Source: Baekduia alba
GTDB taxonomy: Bacteria; Actinomycetota; Thermoleophilia; Solirubrobacterales; Solirubrobacteraceae
Assembly: GCF_028416635.1 (NCBI RefSeq)
Contig: NZ_CP114013.1
Location: 2,170,001 to 2,234,000 of the forward strand
Length of the DNA stretch: 64,000 nt
Direction: 5' to 3'
The first letter of the stretch is position 1, and the number at the start of each line of letters is the position of its first letter. The notes beneath the pieces are model-generated. The model did not search any database. It saw nothing but the letters and a program-made list of their open reading frames with translations, and was not told the DNA's origin. The position numbers and the translations under genes are program-made. This document shows positions 31,601-38,914 of this stretch, in pieces.

Positions 31601-33031
31601 GCGGCGACGGTCGCGCGCGTGGTGCGGTCGCCCGCGGACGCTGAGTCCGCCGAGACTGCTGCCATGGTCTCGGGGGCGGCGCCGGCTGCGGCCCCCGCGA
31701 CAGTCGCTCGGGTCGTGCTGTCGCCCGTGGAAGCTGAGCCCGCTGCGGCGGTTTCGGAGTCTGGGCCGGAAGCGGTCGCGCGCGTGGCGCGAGTGCGTTC
31801 CGAAGGCGGTGAAGTCGAGGTGGCGCCAGCGTCTCGCGATGATGTGGTCGCGCCGTCGGCCATGGTCTCCGCAGAGGCCCCGGAGTCTGTTGTCGCGCGC
31901 TCGGTGGTGATGCCCGGCAATCAGGCGTCGGCCGCGCCGGAGGTCGCGAACGGCGCGCGGGGGATGTTGATGCGTCGACCGACTTCGCGGATGCAGCGGT
32001 TGGCGCGGGCGGCCGAGATGGCTGCGCGGACGGCTGTCGATCGCGTCGCGGCGGCGCGTCGGGAGGGCGCGCCGAGAGCGAACCCCAACATGCTCCCCCG
32101 GGCGGGGCGCCCTCTGGCAGCGCCGGTGAGCGCCGAGGTCGCGGTGTCCGCTTCCGCTCGGAGCGCGGTGGTGGCGCGCCGGGCTGAGGCTGTTGGGTCG
32201 GTGGACGGCGCGCCGGTGAGTGGGGAGGTTGAGGCGCCCGCTCCTGCCCGGAGTGCGGTGGTGACGCGTCGGACTGAGGTTGCCGCGCCGGTGAGTGGGG
32301 AGGTCGCGGCGCCCGCTCCTGCCCGGAGTGCGGTGGTGACGCGTCGGACTGAGGTTGCCGCGCCGGTGAGTGGCGAGGTTGAGGCGCCCGCTCCCGCTCG
32401 GGGTGGGGTGGTGGCGCGTCGGGCTGAGGCTGCTGCGCCGGTGACTGCCGAGCGCGAGGCGCCCGCTCCCGCTCGGGGTGGGGTGGTGGCGCGTCGGGCT
32501 GAGGCTGCCGCGCCGGTGAGCGCCGAAAGCGAAGCGCTGGTTCCCGCCCAGGCTGAGGCTGCTGCGCCGGTGCGTGGCGAGGGTGAGGCGGTGGCTCCCG
32601 CCGGACCCGCGGTCGTTCGGGTCGCGCGGGTGCCGGTCGCAGCCATGGATGGTGTCGTCCGGGACGCTCGGCGTAACCGGATCGACGAGGCTCGGTCGGA
32701 GCCGGACGTCCCCGCGGCGGCGCACACGCCGGTGCGTGACGTTCCGGGTGCCGAGGCGATGTTGGCGGCGCTGGCGCACCAACAGCAACAACACCACCAG
32801 GCGGTCGTCGCGCGAGCGGCGGCGCCGGCGCCGGACCCCCCGAGCACCACCGTCGAATTCGCGCGCCCCGCTCCCGCTCCCGCCCCCGAGCCGCAGCCAC
32901 AACCCGAAGCCACCCCGCGGCCCGAAGCCACCCCCGACCAGCCCAACCTCGACGACCTCTACGACCGCCTCGCCGACCGGCTCCGGCGCGAGCTCCTCGA
33001 CGACCACGAGCGGCGAGGGTCCCTCCATTGA
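28691..33031 (+). CDS. Giant repetitive Ala/Ser/Pro/Val-rich CIS protein, function unknown
   Basis: A 1446-residue protein with almost no globular sequence. Residues 1-80 are conserved-looking (RVAEARKPRALARATRLL, then LTEGVLPDALVPMIGTP). The body is Ala/Ser/Pro/Val/Glu-rich, with tandem units of 31, 36 and 25 residues and recurring VARSA, ATVARVVRSP and AVVARRAE words. The last 30 residues form a charged amphipathic helix (LDDLYDRLADRLRREL, then HERRGSL) of the kind seen at this position in other CIS loci. Coupled at both ends (ATGA, TTGA). It could be a length ruler or a tube-lumen protein, since no ordinary tape measure is present; that is speculation. Confidence 0.7.
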   Translation: MNPGDVAARVAEARKPRALARATRLLRGAGEETAAAAVAPSVGPGLPLGLTEGASRWLTEGVLPDALVPMIGTPNFPGDGGGPAPEAESAPEPAPAAAVDPPVPERPLRRGTAREVPSRSATIARSAEPPTIALPPAPIAPSGPVARSAQPASAVTAPSPATSASTSSSPTDSPPSPTAPSASESSSAVDSAVAPSAAVARSASVGPSPAMSAAESSSAVASPVASSAGVARSASVASSPATSGSESSSAVDSAVAPSAAVARSASVGPSPAMSGSESSSAVDSAVAPSAAVARSASVGRSPAMSGSESSSAVDSPIAGAAQLPAEVTSSPTTPVSESSSAVDSSIAPAASVARFAQPASPAAAAPTPAASRATTSSEAAAGGESPRAVVDPPTPAATLARSTHRSPLAVEHASPTTAAPASLITRQATASESAPDGAATRSPPSSNAAIASPTPPSPTASAAIVARSAQASPPNADAHRPSRPPSSAPAATTVPESESAPDTDMSSVSLDPETTASPFSPTSLAPAAAIARSPYAADASAPPLPSPPNVAPAVSSDAASAAALPGGAAELSRTVRSPAPGAAVPAEVVSDADPLPSPRENAVARTPATLSESASRADAAAETAATVSESAPAAPPATVARAVRFPAEVAADSASGVGVSPSSRGDAVTEAPAAASDSTRAAGPATVARAADSASASNPLPASHGDASHGDAVAEPAATVARVARSPAEAAAEPAAGVDALPRFPGDAVAEPAATVARVARSPAGAAAESAAGVDVLPSSPGDAVAEPVATVSESAPIAPAADGEAPPPSARGSAVAENRGAVSETAPVTVARVVRSPPEAASGVPALPSSAMDAVAERSAAVSESSPVASSGGGAGAAETGSGIEAMPSSSHGSAAANSGGAVSASAPAAVAGVMRSPAEARSGEAAATVSESAQALSADGEVAPPSSSRLDVVGESAAALSESAPVAPAATVARVVRSPADAESAETAAMVSGAAPAAAPATVARVVLSPVEAEPAAAVSESGPEAVARVARVRSEGGEVEVAPASRDDVVAPSAMVSAEAPESVVARSVVMPGNQASAAPEVANGARGMLMRRPTSRMQRLARAAEMAARTAVDRVAAARREGAPRANPNMLPRAGRPLAAPVSAEVAVSASARSAVVARRAEAVGSVDGAPVSGEVEAPAPARSAVVTRRTEVAAPVSGEVAAPAPARSAVVTRRTEVAAPVSGEVEAPAPARGGVVARRAEAAAPVTAEREAPAPARGGVVARRAEAAAPVSAESEALVPAQAEAAAPVRGEGEAVAPAGPAVVRVARVPVAAMDGVVRDARRNRIDEARSEPDVPAAAHTPVRDVPGAEAMLAALAHQQQQHHQAVVARAAAPAPDPPSTTVEFARPAPAPAPEPQPQPEATPRPEATPDQPNLDDLYDRLADRLRRELLDDHERRGSLH
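29234..29698 (+). repeat. 93-bp tandem coding repeats
   Basis: Units start at 29234, 29327, 29420, 29513 and 29606, exactly 93 bp apart; the last is divergent. Each codes for a 31-residue unit beginning SESSSAVDS and including AAVARSASV. Near-identity at DNA level points to recent duplication. Confidence 0.85.
30824..31039 (+). repeat. 108-bp tandem coding repeats
   Basis: Two full units at 30824-30931 and 30932-31039, with a third beginning at 31040, encode a 36-residue unit starting VAEPAATVARVARSP. Confidence 0.8.
32221..32520 (+). repeat. 75-bp tandem coding repeats
   Basis: Units start at 32221, 32296, 32371 and 32446, with degenerate copies on each side from about 32131 to 32600. Each encodes 25 residues with APAPARSAVVTRRTEVAAP as the core. 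Confidence 0.85.
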
Positions 33032-33486
33032 GCCCCAAGACCAACCCCAAGACGACGGCGCCCGCCCCGACGGCCCTCCAGCACGCCTTCGTCGCCACGC
33101 TCGGCAACGGGAGCCGCCTGCTCGGCGCCTTCCTGGAGATCTCCGGGCTCGGCTTCGACTACCAGACCTACAACTACGAAGAGGGCGGCAACAACCTCTT
33201 CACGTGGACGCTCACCGGCCGCGTCCGGCACTCGCACATCACGCTGCGCAGCGGCGTCACCGACAGCACGGTCCTGTTCGACTGGGCGTCGAATCGCGGG
33301 CCGCTGAGCGGACCCCAGAACCTCCTGCTCCGGTTCACCGACCCCGCGGGCGACACGCTCCGGACCTTCTCCATCGCCGCCGCGATCCCCGTCAAGTGGA
33401 CCGGCCCCACGGCCGACATCGGCGCCAACGCCGTGGCGACCGAGACGCTCGAGATCGCCCACCGCGGCCTGCTCGGGACCCCGTAG
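33028..33486 (+). CDS. Second tube-type protein (Afp5-like tube/baseplate adaptor)
   Basis: A 152-residue tail-tube family protein, with LGAFLEISGLGFDYQTYNYE, then HITLRSGVTDSTVLFDW and ETLEIAHRGLLG. It differs enough from the 27714 tube to be a separate component. In Afp/PVC a divergent tube protein starts the tube on the baseplate. The TTG start overlaps the stop of the giant gene (TTGA). Confidence 0.9.
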   Translation: MSPKTNPKTTAPAPTALQHAFVATLGNGSRLLGAFLEISGLGFDYQTYNYEEGGNNLFTWTLTGRVRHSHITLRSGVTDSTVLFDWASNRGPLSGPQNLLLRFTDPAGDTLRTFSIAAAIPVKWTGPTADIGANAVATETLEIAHRGLLGTP

Positions 33487-33500
33487 GACCTCACGACCCG

Positions 33501-34184
33501 ATGCCCAACCAGCTCCCCACCAACTTCGTTCGCGCCTACCTGCTCAAGGAGGGCGGCAAGCGCATCATGTGCTGGTTCAATCCCAGCACGCTCTCCCTCA
33601 CCCGCGCGTCGAACTGGTCCGCCGGCCAGACGACCACCCAGGCAACCCCGGACCTCGCCTACGCGGGCGGCGCCGCCGAGACGCTCCAGCTCAACCTCCT
33701 CCTCCACGCCGACGACTCCATGAAGGGCCGCAGCGGCGCCCAGGTCCGCGCCGGGATCGACACCATCTTCAGCCTGCTGGACCCGTCCGTCGAGGTCCCC
33801 AAGCGCACCCAGAAGCGCCCGCCGACCGTCCAGTTCGTCTGGGGCCAGTACGTCTCGTTCGTCGCGGTCGCCCAATCGGTCGCCGTGACCCAGGAGCTCT
33901 TCGACCCCGACGGCACGCCCCTGCGCGCCACGATCGCCGTCACCCTCAAGCAGTTCCGCCCCGACCCCGGTCAGGGCCCCTCACCCGGCCAGAACCCGAC
34001 CACGCGCGCGACCAAGGGCCGCCGCTCGCACACCATCGCGCCCGGCGACTCGCTGGCCTCCATCGCCTGGCACCACTTCCGCGACCCGACGCGCTGGAAG
34101 GAGATCGCCGAGGCCAACGCCATCGACGACCCGACGCGCCTCACGCCCGGCGACCAGCTCCTGATCCTGACCGGCACGCCATGA
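33501..34184 (+). CDS. LysM-containing CIS tube/baseplate protein (Afp7-like)
   Basis: A 227-residue protein. Residues 1-150 form the gp53-like domain of Afp7-type proteins (RIMCWFNPSTLSLTRASNWS and so on). Residues about 175-224 form a LysM domain (TIAPGDSLASIAWHHFRDP, then WKEIAEANAIDDPTRL, PGDQLLI). It links the tube to the spike in known systems. It starts with the ATG at 33501, and its stop overlaps the VgrG start (ATGA). Confidence 0.92.
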   Translation: MPNQLPTNFVRAYLLKEGGKRIMCWFNPSTLSLTRASNWSAGQTTTQATPDLAYAGGAAETLQLNLLLHADDSMKGRSGAQVRAGIDTIFSLLDPSVEVPKRTQKRPPTVQFVWGQYVSFVAVAQSVAVTQELFDPDGTPLRATIAVTLKQFRPDPGQGPSPGQNPTTRATKGRRSHTIAPGDSLASIAWHHFRDPTRWKEIAEANAIDDPTRLTPGDQLLILTGTP

Positions 34185-35932
34185 CCACGAAGGGCCCAGC
34201 CCCCGGCGTCGCCGGCTTCCGCATCCAGGTCAGTGGCACCAACGTCGATGCCGCCGTCCTCGCGGCCACGACCGAGATCGTCGTCGACGGCCGCCTGCGC
34301 GTCCCCGACCGCCTCACGCTGCGCCTGCGCGACGACGACTGCGCGATCCTCGACGACGGCACGTTCGCCGTCGGCACGGCCATCACGATCTCGCTCTCCT
34401 CGACCGAGGAGGCCGACACCGGCAAGGTCTTCGACGGCCAGGTCACGACGCTCGCCCCCGAGTTCGCCGACGGGATGACGAACCTCGCGGTCCTCGCCCT
34501 GGATCGCGGCTGCCTGCTGCAGCGCTCGCGCACCACGTCGACGTTCCAGAACATGAGCTACGGCTCGATCGCCTCGAGCCTCGCCTCGAAGGCCGGCCTC
34601 AGCGCCGGCACGATCAGCTCCGGCCTCACGCTCCCCTTCGTCCAGCAGAGCAACGAGACCGACTGGGACTTCCTCTGGCGCCTCGCGCTCGACGTCGACT
34701 ACGAGGTCAAGGTCGAGGGCCGCGCCCTGCACTTCCGCCCGGCCGGGGGCGCCGGCGGCCACGCCGTCCCGCTCGCCCTCGGCGACTCGCTGCGCGCCTT
34801 CGCGCCGCGGCTCACCGGCGTCGGCCAGGTCGACTCCGTCACCGTCCGCGGCTGGGACGTCACCGCCGCGGCGGCGATCACGGCCAACGCCACGCCCGGG
34901 ACGCCGCAGAGCAGCCCCGGGACCGCGCGCGACACCGTCACCAGCGCGTTGGGGTCGGGGACCGAGACCGTCGTCGACCACCCGGTCCTCAACACCGACC
35001 ACGCCAACCAGGTCGCCAAGGCGATCGCGGCGCGGATCGCCAACGCCTACGTCGAAGGCTCCGGGCGCGCGCAGGGCAACCCCGCGCTCCTGGCCGGCGC
35101 GGTCGTCGAGATCACGGGCGTCGGCCAGGCGTTCAGCGGCCTCTACGCGCTCTCCGGCGTCCGCCACGTCATGCGCGCGTCGACCGCCTACGAGACGCAC
35201 TTCTTCATCGACGGTCGTGAGGATCGCTCACTGCTCGGCCTCGCCACGCGCGGCGGCCAGCGTCAGGAGCGCGAGGGCTGGGGCCGGCGCATCGTCGTCG
35301 GCGTCGTCTCCAACAACGACGACCCCGACCAGCTCGGCCGCGTCCGCGTCCGCTACCCGGCGCTCGACGACAGCCACGAGGGCTGGTGGGCGCGCGTCGT
35401 CACGCCCGGCGCCGGCGCCGCGCGCGGTCTCGCGTCGCTCCCGCTCGTCGGCGACGAGGTGCTCGTCGCGTTCGAGCACAACAACGAGCAGCACCCCTAC
35501 GTCCTGGGCTCGGTCTTCAACGGCCAGGCCAAGCCGGGCGCGCTGACCACGACCGACGGCTCGTTCTCGTGGACGTCGATCAAGGGCATGACCTTCGACG
35601 CGCCCGACCACGTCTCGGTCACGACCGCCGGCGCGCTGACGCTGACCGGGGTGGGGAAGACGACGCTCACCAACAAGCCCGGCGACACCCAGAAGGGCAC
35701 GGCCGACGTCGAGGTCTCCGCCACCGCCGGCCTCGCGCTGTCGGGCGACACCGGCGTCACGCTCTCGACGCCGCAGGCCGCCAAGCTCACCGCGACGCAG
35801 TCGATGACCCTTGACGGCGGCACCGAGCTGACCGTCGGCGCCAGCGGCAAGGTCACCATCAAGGGCGCGACGCTGCAGCTCAGCGCCGACAGCCTGATCC
35901 AGATCTCCGCGCCCCAGGTGCTCCTCGGATGA
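34181..35932 (+). CDS. VgrG/gp27-gp5-like spike protein (Afp8-like)
   Basis: A 583-residue spike. Residues about 1-340 are gp27-like, with the family motif NETDWDFLWRLALDVDYEV. Residues 365-455 form the gp5 OB domain (GVVSNNDDPDQLGRVRVRYP, then WWARVVTPGAGA and GDEVLVAF). A repetitive beta-helical C-terminus follows, ending KGATLQLSADSLIQISAP. It should trimerise at the tip and carry the PAAR-like protein. ATGA junctions join it to both neighbours. Confidence 0.95.
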   Translation: MTTKGPAPGVAGFRIQVSGTNVDAAVLAATTEIVVDGRLRVPDRLTLRLRDDDCAILDDGTFAVGTAITISLSSTEEADTGKVFDGQVTTLAPEFADGMTNLAVLALDRGCLLQRSRTTSTFQNMSYGSIASSLASKAGLSAGTISSGLTLPFVQQSNETDWDFLWRLALDVDYEVKVEGRALHFRPAGGAGGHAVPLALGDSLRAFAPRLTGVGQVDSVTVRGWDVTAAAAITANATPGTPQSSPGTARDTVTSALGSGTETVVDHPVLNTDHANQVAKAIAARIANAYVEGSGRAQGNPALLAGAVVEITGVGQAFSGLYALSGVRHVMRASTAYETHFFIDGREDRSLLGLATRGGQRQEREGWGRRIVVGVVSNNDDPDQLGRVRVRYPALDDSHEGWWARVVTPGAGAARGLASLPLVGDEVLVAFEHNNEQHPYVLGSVFNGQAKPGALTTTDGSFSWTSIKGMTFDAPDHVSVTTAGALTLTGVGKTTLTNKPGDTQKGTADVEVSATAGLALSGDTGVTLSTPQAAKLTATQSMTLDGGTELTVGASGKVTIKGATLQLSADSLIQISAPQVLLG

Positions 35933-36357
35933 CCGAGCACGCCGACCAAGCCGCGCCCGGCGTCCTGGGCACCGGCCTGGCGTTCCCGTTCGCGGCCGAC
36001 CGCCGCGCGGCGATCGCGCTGGTCGGCGGGGAGGACGACGTCGCCCAGGCGATCCGCATCATCCTGTCGACCGCGCCCGGCGAGCGCCCGATGCGCCCCG
36101 AGTTCGGCTGCGGCGTCCACGAGTTCGTCTTCGACCTCGTCGACCCTTCGACGCTCGGCCGGATGGAGCGCGCGATCCGCGACGCGCTGCACCGCTGGGA
36201 GCCGCGCATCGAGCTCGACGACGTGCGCTTCGAGTGGGATCCTGAGCGCGCAGAGGTGCTGCTCATCGAGCTCACCTACCGCCTGCGCGAGACCACGACC
36301 GTGCGCAACCTCGTCTACCCGTTCTACCTCGTCCCGGCCGAGGGCTCCGGCGCATGA
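35929..36357 (+). CDS. gp25/W-like baseplate wedge protein (Afp9-like)
   Basis: A 142-residue gp25-like baseplate protein. The family EPR-type core is visible in IRIILSTAPGERPMRPEFG followed by AIRDALHRWEPRIELDDV. In T4-like tails gp25 nucleates sheath assembly. Start and stop overlap neighbouring genes as ATGA. Confidence 0.95.
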   Translation: MTEHADQAAPGVLGTGLAFPFAADRRAAIALVGGEDDVAQAIRIILSTAPGERPMRPEFGCGVHEFVFDLVDPSTLGRMERAIRDALHRWEPRIELDDVRFEWDPERAEVLLIELTYRLRETTTVRNLVYPFYLVPAEGSGA

Positions 36358-38321
36358 GCCTGCCGGAGATCGTGCTCGACGACCGCGACTTCCAGTCGCT
36401 GGTCGACGAGGCGCGCCGCCGCATCGTCGAGTCCTGCCCGGAGTGGACCGAGCACAACGTCTCGGACCCCGGCATCACGCTGATCGAGCTGTTCGCGTGG
36501 ATGACCGACCTGCTGCTCTACCGCGTCAACCGGATCCCGGACAAGCTCCAGCTGGCGCTCATGGAGCTCCTGCAGATCCGCCTGACGCCGCCCGAGGAGG
36601 CGCGCGCCGACCTGCGCTTCCTGCTCGCCGCCGCCCAGGCCGCGGCAGTGACGATCCCCGAGGGCACGTCGGTCGCCAGCGACGACGCGCCGGGGCACGC
36701 CGCGATCGTCTTCACCACGCGCACCGCGGTCGAGATCCCGCTGCTGCGCCTCCAGGCGATGGCGCTGCAGCGCGTCGGCGGGATCAAGGCGATCCCGGTG
36801 GTCGACGGCGTCGCGCGCCCGGTCAGCGCCGACCGCCCGGTCTTCGCCACGCCGCCGGCCGCGGTCGACGCGCTCGTGCTGGGCTTCGACCGGCCGCTTG
36901 GCCGTCTGATCGTCGACCTCGACGTCACGGCCGTCGAGGCCCGCGGCGTCGGCGTGCGCCCCGCCACGCCGCCGCTGATCTGGGAGGCGTCGGCGACCGA
37001 CGGCACCTGGCTGCCGGTCGCCGTCCTGAGCGACACGACCGGCGGCCTGAACCAGATCCACGGGACGGTCCGCCTGCAGGTTCCGGCCGGCGGCGGCGCG
37101 GCCGCGGTCGGCGGCCTGTCCATGCACTGGCTGCGCTGCCGGATCGACGCGCCCGGCGACCAGCCCGAGCACGCCTACGTGACGCCGCCGAAGATCGTCG
37201 CGCTCAGCGCCGCGGCCGCCGGAGCGCTCGTGCCCGCCAGCCACAGCCACCGCATCGACGAGGAGCTGCTCGGCTACAGCGACGGCACGCCCGGCCAGAC
37301 CTTCCGCGTGCATCGCCGGCCGGCGCTGCCGCTGGCCGGCGACGACGAGACGCTCGAGGTCCGCGACCCCGTCAGCGGCGACTGGACGCCCTGGGCGCTG
37401 CAGGAGTCGCTCTCGGCCAGCGGCCCGTTGGACCAGCACTACCGCTTCGACGCCGTCAGCGGCGAGGTCGAGCTCGGGCCCGCGGTCCGCGTGACCGGCG
37501 GCTGGCGCCAGTACGGGTCGGTCCCGCCCGCCGGCGCCGCGCTGCGGATCAAGTCCTATCGGTACGGCGGCGGGACCGCGGGCAACCTCGCGCCCGGGAC
37601 GCTGACCAACCTCCGCGACGCCGTCCCCGGCATCGGCGCGGTCACCAACCCGGAGGTCACGTCGGGCGGGGTCGACGCCGAGTCGCTGGGCGAGGCACGC
37701 CAGCACGCCGCGCGCCGGCTGCGCACGCAGGGCCGCGCCGTCACCGCCGACGACTACCGCGCGCTGATCGAGCGCGAGAACCCGCGCGTCAACCGCGCGC
37801 GCTGCGGGCGGCCGGAGCCCGGCAAGGCGCTCCCGGTCTACGTCCTGCCGGAGCTCGGGAGCGCGGCCGGCCCGCTGAGCGTCGCCCAGATGACCGCGCC
37901 GCCCGAGCTGCTGGGCGAGGTCGCGCAGCTGCTCGACGAGCGCTGCGTCCTGGGGACGTCGGTGCACGTCACGCCGGTGCGGCTGCGGATCGTGACGGTC
38001 GCCGTCGAGGTCGTGGTCGCCGCTGAGCGCCAGCGCGCGGCGGTCGAGCAGGACGTCCTCGCCGCGCTCTACCGCTTCGTCAACCCCTACGTCGGCGACC
38101 GCCACGGCGCCGGCTGGGACTGGGGGCGCTCGCTCTACGCCGGCGAGCTCGCGCCCGTCGTGCGCGAGGTCGACGCGGTCCACGCCGTCAGCTTCGTGCG
38201 CCTCTACGAGGTGGGCGCCGCCGGCGCGCCCGCGCCCCAGCCGCTGGCCGACGGCCTGCACCTCGGCCCCGACGAGCTGCTGGCCTCCGGCCGCCACCAG
38301 GTCCACTCGGTCGTCGCATGA
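36354..38321 (+). CDS. Baseplate J/gp6-like assembly protein (Afp11-like)
   Basis: A 655-residue putative baseplate assembly protein. The N-terminus contains NVSDPGITLIELFAWMTDLLLYRVNRIPD, seen as two adjacent conserved blocks that are near-diagnostic for Afp11/gpJ-type proteins. The second half has TAGNLAPGTLTNLRD and TADDYRALIERENP, also typical. It forms the baseplate wedge ring with the neighbouring gp25- and gpI-like products. Confidence 0.95.
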   Translation: MSLPEIVLDDRDFQSLVDEARRRIVESCPEWTEHNVSDPGITLIELFAWMTDLLLYRVNRIPDKLQLALMELLQIRLTPPEEARADLRFLLAAAQAAAVTIPEGTSVASDDAPGHAAIVFTTRTAVEIPLLRLQAMALQRVGGIKAIPVVDGVARPVSADRPVFATPPAAVDALVLGFDRPLGRLIVDLDVTAVEARGVGVRPATPPLIWEASATDGTWLPVAVLSDTTGGLNQIHGTVRLQVPAGGGAAAVGGLSMHWLRCRIDAPGDQPEHAYVTPPKIVALSAAAAGALVPASHSHRIDEELLGYSDGTPGQTFRVHRRPALPLAGDDETLEVRDPVSGDWTPWALQESLSASGPLDQHYRFDAVSGEVELGPAVRVTGGWRQYGSVPPAGAALRIKSYRYGGGTAGNLAPGTLTNLRDAVPGIGAVTNPEVTSGGVDAESLGEARQHAARRLRTQGRAVTADDYRALIERENPRVNRARCGRPEPGKALPVYVLPELGSAAGPLSVAQMTAPPELLGEVAQLLDERCVLGTSVHVTPVRLRIVTVAVEVVVAAERQRAAVEQDVLAALYRFVNPYVGDRHGAGWDWGRSLYAGELAPVVREVDAVHAVSFVRLYEVGAAGAPAPQPLADGLHLGPDELLASGRHQVHSVVA

Positions 38322-38914
38322 TCGGGGAGCGGACCGCCGCCTCGGTCGCCGCGCCGCGGCCGCGCAGCGCGTCGGCGCGCCGGCTGATGGTCGAGGCGCT
38401 GCCGCCGATCTACCGCGACGTGCCGGCCGGCGGCGGAGCGCCGCTGGTCGAGCGCTGGCTGGGCGGGCTGGAGGAGGTGCTCGACCCCGTCGTCGCGTTG
38501 TTGGACAACCTGCCCGCCCACCTGGATCCGGAGCTGGCGCCCGACGACCTCGTCGACCTGCTCTGCGGCTGGGTCGGCATGCCGCTCGGCCCGGCCCTCG
38601 CGCTGGACGCCAAGCGCCGGCTGCTGGCCCACTCGGCCGAGATCGCCGACACGCGCGGGACGCTGCGCGGGCTGGATCTGGTCCTCGGCCTGGCGTTCCC
38701 CGACCTCGGGCTGACGGCGACGCACACCGGCGCGGTGACGACCGGCGCCGACCCGGCGGTGTCGCCGGACGCGCCCGCGCCGGAGATCGTGGTGCGCAGC
38801 GCGGCGCCGCTGGGCTCCGAGCAGCGCCTCGCGCTCCTGGAGCTGCTCGAGGACCAGCGCCCCGCGCACGTGCCCTGCCGGGTGGTCGACGGGCCGGAGG
38901 CGGCCACGCCGTGA
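38318..38914 (+). CDS. Phage tail protein I-like baseplate component (Afp12-like)
   Basis: A 198-residue gpI-like protein. LPPIYRDVPAGGGAPLVERW, then LEEVLDPVVALLDNLPAHLD and LCGWVGMPLG are characteristic of this wedge subunit. It is much shorter than Afp12, as usual in actinobacterial loci. It overlaps both neighbours (ATGA before, GTGA after). Confidence 0.9.
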   Translation: MIGERTAASVAAPRPRSASARRLMVEALPPIYRDVPAGGGAPLVERWLGGLEEVLDPVVALLDNLPAHLDPELAPDDLVDLLCGWVGMPLGPALALDAKRRLLAHSAEIADTRGTLRGLDLVLGLAFPDLGLTATHTGAVTTGADPAVSPDAPAPEIVVRSAAPLGSEQRLALLELLEDQRPAHVPCRVVDGPEAATP

